From assembly GCA_027004335.1 (NCBI GenBank), contig JALTID010000226.1, positions 1-6,768 on the forward strand: DNA of 6,768 nucleotides. Direction: 5' to 3'. Source of the stretch: JALTID01 sp027004335 [NCBI: bacterium]. Lineage in GTDB: Bacteria > JALSQH01. Shown here piece by piece: positions 1 to 6,768 of the stretch; the first letter of the stretch is position 1, and the number at the start of each line of letters is the position of its first letter. A program made the position numbers and the translations under genes. Below the pieces are notes generated by a model. It saw nothing but the letters and a program-made list of their open reading frames with translations, ran no database searches and was not told the origin of the DNA.

Positions 1-2811
1 CTGTAAACTCTGCTCAATTCTTCCACTGGTGGCAGCACCACCAGTGTGAAATGTCCTCATAGTAAGCTGGGTACCAGGCTCACCAATGGACTGAGCAGCA
101 ATTACTCCAACTGCTTCACCAAGATTAACAAGCCTTCCCCTTGCAAGGTCTCTACCATAGCAAAGGGCACATACTCCTCTTTTGGCCTTACAGGTAATAA
201 CCGACCTTATCATAACTGATTCAATTCCAGCATCCTCTACCATCTGTGCCCGCTCTTCAGTAATTTCCTGATTTCTATAAACCAGAATCTCCCCTGTGTC
301 GGGATGAACAATATCCTCTGCCGCTACTCTTCCAAGGATCCTGTCCTTGAGGTGCTCAACTATCTCCCCATTTTCGTAAAGAGGAGTAATTTCAATTCCA
401 TCAAGAGTCCCACAATCGTACTCTGTGACAATAATATCCTGTGCAACATCAACTAATCTTCTCGTAAGATAACCAGAATTGGCAGTCTTGAGAGCAGTAT
501 CAGCAAGACCTTTCCGGGCTCCATGAGTTGAAATAAAGTACTGCAACACACTAAGCCCTTCTCTAAAATTAGCAAGAATAGGAGTTTCAATGATATCTCC
601 CGATGGCTTCATCATCAATCCCCTCATTCCCGCAAGCTGCTTCATCTGATCAGAGGAACCTCTCGCTCCAGAATCTGCCATAATGTAAATAGAGTTGAAA
701 CTTTCTGTTGTTACTTCTTTGCCATCTGAGCCTTCTACCACTTCTTTCCTTATCTCCTTCATCATCTCAGCTCTAACCTGTTCAGTGGCCTTTCTCCAGA
801 CATCTATGGTTCTGTTGTGTTTTTCTCCTTCTGAAATAGCACCTATTTCATACTGCTTCAAAATATCTCTTACCTCTTTTTCTGCCTCTTTCACCATTTC
901 CCATTTTTTAGACGGGATTTTCATATCCTTCACAGCTATAGAAATACCAGCTCTGGTTGAGAAATCGTACCCCATCGCCATCATTCTATCTGCAAAAATT
1001 ACTGTTGCCTTCTCACCAGCCCTTCGGTAGGAGAGGTCTATCAAATTAGCAAGATCCTTCTTCTTCAGATTCTTGTTAACTTCATCAAAAGAAATCTCTC
1101 GGGGAACTATTTCATAAAAAATCACTCTTCCAGTGGTAGTTTCATAGAGTTCACCATCTATTTTAACTTTGACCTTTGCATGTAGCGACACTTCACCATT
1201 TTCATAAGCAATCATTAGTTCTTCCGGGGAGGAAAAAGCCATTCCCTCCCCCTTCTGAGAAGGTCTTTCTCTGGTCATATAATAAATCCCAAGAACAATA
1301 TCCTGGGTAGGATAAATGATTGGCTCCCCGCTGGCAGGTTTCAAAATATTATTGGTGGACATCATCAGTACTCTGGCTTCTGCCTGTGCTTCAAGAGAAA
1401 GAGGGATATGAACAGCCATTTGATCCCCATCAAAATCTGCATTAAAAGCAGTGCAAACAAGGGGATGTAGATGTATTGCTTTATCCTCCACAAGAACAGG
1501 TTCAAAAGCTTGAATACTCAATCTATGGAGAGTCGGAGCCCTGTTAAGCATAACAGGATGCTCCCTTATCACCTCCTCAAGAGCCTCCCACACTTCAGGA
1601 TCACCTCTTTCAACCTTTTTCTTAGCGGCCTTAATGGTGGAAACACTACCTTTCTCCTGTAACTTCGCATAGACAAATGGCTTAAACAGTTCCATCGCCA
1701 TTATCTTGGGTAGGCCGCACTGGTGGAGCCTCAGTTCTGGACCCACAACAATCACTGATCTTCCTGAATAGTCAACTCTTTTACCAAGCAGATTCTGTCT
1801 GAATCTTCCTTTTTTACCACTTAACAGTTGACTAAGAGATTTTAATGGTCTTCTGTTGGAACCCATAATTGGCCTACCACGCCTCCCGTTATCAAAAAGT
1901 GCATCAACAGCTTCTTGAAGCATTCTCTTCTCATTTCTGATAATTATTTCTGGAGCATTAAGCTCAATAAGTTTTTTTAATCTGTTATTTCTGTTTATAA
2001 CTCTTCTATAGAGATCATTGAGATCGCTTGTGGCAAACCTACCACCTTCAAGAGGAACAAGAGGTCTCAGATCGGGGGGTATAACCGGGATCACTGTGAG
2101 AATCATCCATTCAGGTCTGTTGCCTGAATTTTTAAAGGCTTCAACTATTCTCAACCTCTTTACTATTTTTTTCCTCTTTGATTCTGAACTTGTACCATGT
2201 AAAGCCTCTCTAAGTTCTTGGGACAACTTTTCCATGTCAAGTTCTTCAAGAAGCTTCCTGATAGCTTCTGCTCCCATCCCAACTCTGAATCTGTCCATAT
2301 ACTCTTTCTTAGCCTCGTTAAATTCTCTCTCAGAGAGAACTTGTCCTTTTTTCAGATCAGTGTCCCCCGGATCAAGCACAATATAATCTTCAAAATAAAG
2401 AACCCGCTCTAATTCGGTGCTTTTCAGGTTCAGAAGAGAACCTATCTTGCTCGGGATACTCTTAAGATACCATATATGAGCTACTGGTGCTGCAAGCTCA
2501 ATATGACCCATCCTTTCTCTTCTGACTTTCGAAGTAGTCACCTCAACACCACATTTTTCGCAAACAACACCTTTGTATTTGTACCTTTTATATTTCCCGC
2601 ATAAGCATTCATAATCTTTTATGGGTCCAAAAATCTGGGCACTGAAAAGTCCATCTTTCTCCGGTTTAAAATTACGATAATTTATTGTCTCGGGCTTTTT
2701 CACTTCTCCATAAGACCACTCTCTTATTTTTTCTGGAGAAGCTATTCCAATTTTAACAGCCTTGTAATCTGAAGGGTTTTTTGGCCTTTCTTCAAAATCA
2801 TAAATTCTCAA
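1..2811 (-). CDS. rpoC: DNA-directed RNA polymerase subunit beta' (3'-truncated by window edge)
   Basis: This is the largest core RNA polymerase subunit, forming the clamp and half of the active centre. The window encodes 937 codons without a break; the C-terminal third lies beyond base 1. Translation aligns with E. coli RpoC from the conserved [13 protein letters not shown] motif onward. The N-terminal zinc site is C69, C71, C84 and C87. The clamp coiled coil that binds sigma is at about residues 264-306 ([13 protein letters not shown]). The catalytic loop NADFDGD lies at residues 457-463, with Mg2+ ligands D459, D461 and D463 (bases 1443-1423). The bridge helix is at about 764-790 ([19 protein letters not shown]). 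The second zinc site is C800, C874, C881 and C884, and a BBM2-like module lies at 828-869. The trigger loop begins at 910 ([13 protein letters not shown], with M918, R919 and H922). The start is TTG at 2811: an in-frame TGA lies two codons upstream, an AAGGAG is 8 bases away, and no in-frame ATG occurs before the conserved N-terminal region. It lies 24 bases after rpoB and is probably cotranscribed. The identification is certain; the start is very likely. Confidence 0.98.
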   Translation of the reverse strand, partial: MRIYDFEERPKNPSDYKAVKIGIASPEKIREWSYGEVKKPETINYRNFKPEKDGLFSAQIFGPIKDYECLCGKYKRYKYKGVVCEKCGVEVTTSKVRRERMGHIELAAPVAHIWYLKSIPSKIGSLLNLKSTELERVLYFEDYIVLDPGDTDLKKGQVLSEREFNEAKKEYMDRFRVGMGAEAIRKLLEELDMEKLSQELREALHGTSSESKRKKIVKRLRIVEAFKNSGNRPEWMILTVIPVIPPDLRPLVPLEGGRFATSDLNDLYRRVINRNNRLKKLIELNAPEIIIRNEKRMLQEAVDALFDNGRRGRPIMGSNRRPLKSLSQLLSGKKGRFRQNLLGKRVDYSGRSVIVVGPELRLHQCGLPKIMAMELFKPFVYAKLQEKGSVSTIKAAKKKVERGDPEVWEALEEVIREHPVMLNRAPTLHRLSIQAFEPVLVEDKAIHLHPLVCTAFNADFDGDQMAVHIPLSLEAQAEARVLMMSTNNILKPASGEPIIYPTQDIVLGIYYMTRERPSQKGEGMAFSSPEELMIAYENGEVSLHAKVKVKIDGELYETTTGRVIFYEIVPREISFDEVNKNLKKKDLANLIDLSYRRAGEKATVIFADRMMAMGYDFSTRAGISIAVKDMKIPSKKWEMVKEAEKEVRDILKQYEIGAISEGEKHNRTIDVWRKATEQVRAEMMKEIRKEVVEGSDGKEVTTESFNSIYIMADSGARGSSDQMKQLAGMRGLMMKPSGDIIETPILANFREGLSVLQYFISTHGARKGLADTALKTANSGYLTRRLVDVAQDIIVTEYDCGTLDGIEITPLYENGEIVEHLKDRILGRVAAEDIVHPDTGEILVYRNQEITEERAQMVEDAGIESVMIRSVITCKAKRGVCALCYGRDLARGRLVNLGEAVGVIAAQSIGEPGTQLTMRTFHTGGAATSGRIEQSLQ

Positions 2812-2819
2812 GGCTCACA

Positions 2820-2827
2820 CTCCTTTT
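2820..2827 (-). promoter_or_regulatory. Ribosome binding site of rpoC in the rpoB-rpoC gap
   Basis: Read on the minus strand, the 24-base gap between the rpoB TAA (2838-2836) and the rpoC TTG (2811-2809) contains AAAAGGAG, a strong Shine-Dalgarno match. The core AAGGAG (2825-2820) is followed by 8 bases before the TTG. This spacing is ideal for that codon and supports the non-ATG start. The gap is too short for a promoter or terminator, which fits one rpoBC transcript with closely linked translation of the two subunits. Confidence 0.85.
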
Positions 2828-2835
2828 AAGTTTTT

Positions 2836-5800
2836 TTACTCTTTTTCTTCTCCCTCTTCAGGGAGTTCTTCAAGCAGATCAACATCAAGGGCAAGTCCTC
2901 TTAATTCCCTAAAAAGAACATTAAATGACTCCGGAACACCGGGTTCAAGCTGAGGATTTCCTTTTATTATTTGATCATAAATTCTTGTTCTCCCAATTAT
3001 GTCATCAGATTTAACTGTGAGAAATTCCTGTAGAGAATACGCAGCGCCATACGCCTCAAGAGCCCACACTTCCATTTCGCCAAGTCTCTGGCCACCAAAC
3101 TGCGCTTTTCCCCCAAGGGGTTGCTGAGTAATAAGGGAATAAGGTCCCGTGGATCTCGCATGGACTTTGTCCTCAACAAGATGGTTGAGTTTAAGCATAT
3201 ACATAACTCCCACAGTTACCGGAAAGTAAAATTTTTCACCTGTCCTGCCATCATAGAGTTCAGTCTGACCCGATTCAGGAAGACCAGCTTCCTTCAAAAG
3301 TTCCCTTATCTCCTTCTCAGATGCACCATCAAAAACAGGCGTAGCCACATGAATCCCATTCACAAGTTTTCTTGCATATTCTATAAGCTCTTCGTCAGAA
3401 TATTTATCAAGGACATCAACTCCCGCGCTGTTTTTATAAATTTTTTTCAGGTACTCTCTTATAAAATCCGGGGTTGTGGATTCCTCAATCATCTTCGCTA
3501 TTTTTTTACCGAGCTCTTTTGCAGCCCAGCCAAGGTGAGTCTCAAGAACCTGACCAACATTCATTCTCGAGGGAACGCCAAGGGGATTTAGAACGACATC
3601 TACTGGAGTTCCATCGGGAAGAAAGGGCATATCCTCTATAGGAAGGACCCTGGAAATAACTCCCTTGTTCCCATGTCTACCAGCCATCTTATCTCCAACT
3701 TGAAGTTTCCTTTTAATAGCCACATAAACCTTAATTCTCTTTATCTCACCTGCACCGAGCTCATCACTCTTTTCAAGTCTTTCCTTCTTTTCTCTGTAAA
3801 ATTTTTCCAGACTCTTTACTTTTGAGTTTAAATTCCGGATAAACTGAACAAGTCTTTCATTTGCATTTTTATCAGAAACTTTAAGATCCTTCAGAATATT
3901 CTCCACCTTCTGGCCTTTTAGAATTCCTATAACATCATCCCATTCACTTTCGGTAATTTCGTGTCCCTTTAAAAAGGACCTACTTCTGGAAATACTCCAT
4001 TTGCTTGCAAGAGGGAAACCAACAACAAAGGGCTTTATCCTTGAAAGAGTTTCCCTATAAAGAATTGTCAGTTCTTCTCTTTTCTCGTTGTCAAGTTCTT
4101 CAAGTTCAGCCTGAAGAATAGCTCTGGCTCTTCTGTCTCTCTGAACTCCTTTTTTGGTAAGAATATCCACCTCAATTACTGTTCCATAAACACCAGGGGG
4201 AACCCTTAAAGAAGAATCCTTGAAGTCTCCTGCCTTGGAGCCAAAAATTGCTTTAAGAAGCCTATCCTCAGGATCAAGCTGACTCTCACCTTTAGGAGTG
4301 ATCTTGCCAACCAAGATGTCTCCAGGTTTAACTTTTGCACCAATTCTTACAACACCCTCTTCATCAAGATCTCGCACAACCTCTTCACTTAAGCCAGGAA
4401 TATCTCTGGTTACTATCTCCGGACCAAGTTTTGTCTCTCTTGCAGAAATTTCAAATTCTTCAACATGAATGGATGTGAAAACATCTTCTTTAACAAGTCT
4501 TTCACTTACAAGAACAGCATCCTCAAAATTATAACCTCTCCAGGGTATAAAGGCCACAAGAACATTTCTTCCGAGGGCAAGCTCCCCATGTTCCACAGCC
4601 TGCCCATCGGCAATGATTTCACCTTTTTTCACATAATCGCCATTTTTAACTGTAGGCTTCTGGGTAACTGTGGTGTTCTGGTTGGACCTTTTGAACTTTT
4701 TCAAATTGTAAATATCAAGTCCAACATCACCCTCTTCTCCACTTATTTCCTCCTCATCCACTCTGATCACTATCCTCTGAGAATCAACATATTCCACAGT
4801 CCCGCTTCTTCTTGCCACCACAGACACTCCAGAATCTCTGGCAACAACGCTTTCCATACCAGACCCAACTAGTGGAGCTTCAGTTTTCATAAGTGGTACC
4901 GCCTGTCTCTGCATGTTTGAACCCATGAGAGCCCTGTTTGCATCATCATGCTCAAGGAAGGGAATCAGAGAAGCAGCAACACTAACAATTTGAGTAGGAG
5001 AAACATCCATAAGGGTGATTTCTGAAGCCTTTGCCATTATAAATTCACCACCTTTCCTGGCAGCCACATACTCATTGATAAACCTACCTTCCTCATCTAC
5101 ACTAGCATTTGCCTGAGCAATAACATGGTTCTCTTCCCTGGTAGCTGTGAGATAAACAATTTCATCTGTAACCTTCCCATCCATCACTTTTCTATAAGGT
5201 GTTTCAAGAAATCCATATTTATTTGCTCTGGCATATGTAGTAAGAGAAGAAATTAAACCAATATTGGGGCCTTCCGGAGTTTCAATGGGACATATCCTTC
5301 CATAGTGAGTTGTGTGAACATCTCTCACTTCAAAACCTGCTCTTTCTCTCGTTAATCCACCCGGCCCAAGAGCGGATAACCTTCTCTTATGAGTTGTTTC
5401 AGAAAGGGGATTAACCTGGTCCATAAACTGGGATAACTGACTACTTCCGAAGAACTCATTTAAAGTGGAAATTACCGATTTAGAATTAATTATCTCCCTG
5501 ATATCGGAGGCTTTTGCCATCTCATAATCCATTGTCTTAAATCTTTCTTCAACGGCTCTTTTTATTCTTGTCATCCCAGCCTGAAACTGGTTCTCAACCA
5601 ATTCACCAACCGATCTAACCCTTCTGTTACCCAGATGGTCAATATCATCCTCTTCCGCTCTACCATCTTTCATCTCAAGAAGGTATTTGACCGTTTCAAG
5701 AATATCCTCTTTTGTTAGGGTCCTCATATCAACGGGAAAGTTTAATTTTAACTTTTCATTTATCCTGACTCTTCCTACCTCACTTAGATCGTATCTCTGA

Positions 5801-6768
5801 GGGTCAAAAAACAATTCGTAGAAAAGTTTCTTAGCAGCATCAATATTATGGGGATCACCGGGGCGTAGTTTTCTGTAAATTTCTATAAGAGCTTCCTCGG
5901 TACTGGAGCATCTATCAGCTTTCAGTGTGTTTCTCAAATATGGACCCACATGGTAATTATCAATATAAAGGACATCAATCTCTTTAAAACCTGCCTCAAT
6001 AAGTGCATTTAGTATCTCATCTGTAAGCTCTGTGTTGATGGGAAAAATTATTTCCCCAGTTTCAGGATCAATGTGATCTCTTGCAGCTACTTTCCCTATA
6101 ATATCCTGTTTTGTAGCTCTTAATCTATCTACTTTGAAAACTGTAAAGTTCTTGATCACGGCTTCTTTTGCTTTCTCTACATGCTCTCTGGTAATAATTT
6201 CACCTGCTTTAATAAAAATCCTGCCATCAAGATCGTGATAATCAATTCCCACCTTTCTGCCTATGCCCTTATCTACAGGAACCTCCTCAAGCAAAAACTT
6301 CCACACCTTTCTTTGAGGAATCTTTTTACCCCTTTTAAGGGTATAAACCAGTTTCCCCGTATCTGGATCATATATTTCCGTTTCGGCTTTCAATCCTGCG
6401 AGGAAATCTGGATAATAAGAAATATAAAATTTTTCCCTATCCTCTATCCATATTTTTTGGGGACGGTAGAAGTATTTCAATATCTCTTCTTCACTCATTC
6501 CAAGCGCTCTTAAGATATAAGTAGCAAGAAGTTTTTTCCTTCTATCCACCCTTGCAAAAAGAAGATCTCTGTGATCAAATTCAAAATCCAGCCATGAACC
6601 TCTATAAGGTATAACCCTCGCAGTGTGATTTACTCTCTGGATATTAGATTTTATTTTTTCTTCAACAAACACAACGCCAGGGGACCTGTGTAACTGATTA
6701 ACTACCACCCTTTCCGTACCATTTATTACAAAACTTGCGGTATCAGTCATTATGGGGATCTCGCCAAA
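2836..6768 (-). CDS. rpoB: DNA-directed RNA polymerase subunit beta (5'-truncated by window edge)
   Basis: This is the second largest core RNA polymerase subunit, forming the lobe, protrusion, flap and the beta half of the active centre. The frame is open through base 6768 (FGEIPI precedes the ATG at 6750), so that ATG is internal. It matches M130 of E. coli RpoB, so about 123 N-terminal residues are missing and the full protein should be about 1430 residues, against 1342 in E. coli. Numbering from that Met: Q19 in VNQLHRSPG; an enlarged SI1 at about 100-265; the rifampicin region at 435-461 ([13 protein letters not shown]) with D444, H454 and S459 in their usual drug-sensitive state; the active-site pair E743-D744 in NFED; the flap at about 833-865; SI2 at about 870-1005; and K1021 and K1029 in [12 protein letters not shown], corresponding to E. 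coli K1065 and K1073. The conserved C-terminal block includes [19 protein letters not shown] and [12 protein letters not shown]. The end is an acidic tail followed by TAA. No frameshift or internal stop is seen. Confidence 0.99.
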   Translation of the reverse strand, partial: FGEIPIMTDTASFVINGTERVVVNQLHRSPGVVFVEEKIKSNIQRVNHTARVIPYRGSWLDFEFDHRDLLFARVDRRKKLLATYILRALGMSEEEILKYFYRPQKIWIEDREKFYISYYPDFLAGLKAETEIYDPDTGKLVYTLKRGKKIPQRKVWKFLLEEVPVDKGIGRKVGIDYHDLDGRIFIKAGEIITREHVEKAKEAVIKNFTVFKVDRLRATKQDIIGKVAARDHIDPETGEIIFPINTELTDEILNALIEAGFKEIDVLYIDNYHVGPYLRNTLKADRCSSTEEALIEIYRKLRPGDPHNIDAAKKLFYELFFDPQRYDLSEVGRVRINEKLKLNFPVDMRTLTKEDILETVKYLLEMKDGRAEEDDIDHLGNRRVRSVGELVENQFQAGMTRIKRAVEERFKTMDYEMAKASDIREIINSKSVISTLNEFFGSSQLSQFMDQVNPLSETTHKRRLSALGPGGLTRERAGFEVRDVHTTHYGRICPIETPEGPNIGLISSLTTYARANKYGFLETPYRKVMDGKVTDEIVYLTATREENHVIAQANASVDEEGRFINEYVAARKGGEFIMAKASEITLMDVSPTQIVSVAASLIPFLEHDDANRALMGSNMQRQAVPLMKTEAPLVGSGMESVVARDSGVSVVARRSGTVEYVDSQRIVIRVDEEEISGEEGDVGLDIYNLKKFKRSNQNTTVTQKPTVKNGDYVKKGEIIADGQAVEHGELALGRNVLVAFIPWRGYNFEDAVLVSERLVKEDVFTSIHVEEFEISARETKLGPEIVTRDIPGLSEEVVRDLDEEGVVRIGAKVKPGDILVGKITPKGESQLDPEDRLLKAIFGSKAGDFKDSSLRVPPGVYGTVIEVDILTKKGVQRDRRARAILQAELEELDNEKREELTILYRETLSRIKPFVVGFPLASKWSISRSRSFLKGHEITESEWDDVIGILKGQKVENILKDLKVSDKNANERLVQFIRNLNSKVKSLEKFYREKKERLEKSDELGAGEIKRIKVYVAIKRKLQVGDKMAGRHGNKGVISRVLPIEDMPFLPDGTPVDVVLNPLGVPSRMNVGQVLETHLGWAAKELGKKIAKMIEESTTPDFIREYLKKIYKNSAGVDVLDKYSDEELIEYARKLVNGIHVATPVFDGASEKEIRELLKEAGLPESGQTELYDGRTGEKFYFPVTVGVMYMLKLNHLVEDKVHARSTGPYSLITQQPLGGKAQFGGQRLGEMEVWALEAYGAAYSLQEFLTVKSDDIIGRTRIYDQIIKGNPQLEPGVPESFNVLFRELRGLALDVDLLEELPEEGEEKE
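3736..4143 (-). other. Beta SI2 lineage insertion (within rpoB)
   Basis: This part of rpoB lies between the flap ([17 protein letters not shown]) and the [12 protein letters not shown] block, where E. coli carries SI2 (betai9). From DSSLRV to GDK I count 177 residues against 151 in E. coli, so it is about 26 residues longer. Two Lys/Glu-rich helical stretches that could form a coiled coil flank a middle portion that I do not recognise (about residues 905-945: basic and Ser-rich, then acidic). Its presence supports a Gram-negative-type polymerase. The boundaries are approximate. Confidence 0.75.
5956..6453 (-). other. Beta SI1 lineage insertion with three BBM2-like tandem modules (within rpoB)
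   Basis: This part of rpoB encodes the lobe insertion called SI1 (betai4). From the ILRAL motif to the GPY motif I count 193 residues here against 138 in E. coli, so it is about 55 residues longer. Three stretches share the pattern of a D-x-TG or D-x-DG turn, a short beta segment, a charged strand and then a helix: residues about 122-165 ([10 protein letters not shown], bases 6387-6256), 166-210 ([10 protein letters not shown], 6255-6121) and 220-264 ([10 protein letters not shown], 6093-5959). E. coli aligns best with the second and third, so the first looks like an added copy. The surface-exposed lobe location is established for SI1; the three-copy reading is my inference from pattern matching, and the first copy is the weakest. 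Confidence 0.7.

Noticed and set aside
695-1030. Plus-strand ORF of 111 residues
   Set aside because: It lies entirely opposite rpoC, is Ser/Phe/Ile-rich as expected for the complement of a purine-rich gene, and shows no recognisable domain.
1471-2412. Plus-strand ORFs at 1471-1662, 2018-2386 and 2218-2412
   Set aside because: All are antisense to conserved rpoC, with no recognisable motif.
2799-2818. GTG at 2818-2816 and ATG at 2801-2799 as alternative rpoC starts
   Set aside because: Both are out of the rpoC frame. The GTG frame stops after six codons and the ATG frame soon reaches TAG.
2812-2835. Possible terminator, attenuator or promoter between rpoB and rpoC
   Set aside because: The gap is only 24 bases, shows no inverted repeat that I can see, and is accounted for by the ribosome binding site.
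2997-3179. Minus-strand 60-residue ORF inside rpoB
   Set aside because: It is in another frame within the highly conserved C-terminal region of rpoB and has no recognisable product.
3121-3591. Plus-strand ORF of 156 residues
   Set aside because: It is the longest antisense ORF but overlaps the most conserved C-terminal part of rpoB. Its composition is that of a shadow frame, so the conserved sense gene explains it.
4465-6513. Plus-strand ORFs at 4465-4872 and 6181-6513
   Set aside because: Both are antisense to rpoB, with no recognisable domain.
2836-6750. ATG at 6750 as the true rpoB start, giving a 1304-residue protein
   Set aside because: The frame stays open to base 6768 and encodes FGEIPI just upstream, which matches the conserved GEIPLM segment of RpoB before residue 130 in E. 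coli. The ATG is internal and the gene is cut by the window edge.

Overview
The window holds parts of two adjacent housekeeping genes on the minus strand: rpoB (RNA polymerase beta subunit, 2836-6768, open at its 5' end beyond base 6768) and rpoC (beta' subunit, 2811 down to base 1, open at its 3' end). Transcription runs right to left. Both reading frames are unbroken, and together they cover all of the window except a 24-base gap (2812-2835) that carries the rpoC ribosome binding site. I see no RNA gene, mobile element, CRISPR array, promoter or terminator. The plus strand has only out-of-frame shadow ORFs.

The organism is a bacterium with roughly 40% GC by eye, a purine-rich coding strand, and Lys/Glu/Arg/Ile-rich proteins with frequent AGA/AGG arginine codons, a composition often seen in thermophiles. 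Its polymerase is of the architecture typical of Gram-negative lineages. Beta has the SI1 insertion in its lobe (about 6453-5956) and the SI2 insertion after the flap (about 4143-3736). The trigger loop of beta' departs from the uninterrupted Thermus/Bacillus pattern just where SI3 sits in E. coli. This argues against Firmicutes and Actinobacteria. I cannot name the phylum from this fragment.

The two products assemble with the alpha dimer and omega to form core RNA polymerase, and share one active centre. The beta' NADFDGD loop (1443-1423) holds the catalytic Mg2+, and the bridge helix (522-442) and start of the trigger loop (84-1) are both present. Beta supplies the NFED pair, the two lysines around the [12 protein letters not shown] motif, and the rifampicin pocket. 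All key catalytic and zinc-binding residues I could locate are intact.

I found no undescribed biological system. The main oddities are lineage-specific architecture: a beta SI1 about 55 residues longer than that of E. coli that looks like three tandem BBM2-type repeats rather than two, a likely SI3-type interruption of the trigger loop at the window edge, and a TTG start for rpoC fixed by an in-frame stop two codons upstream.
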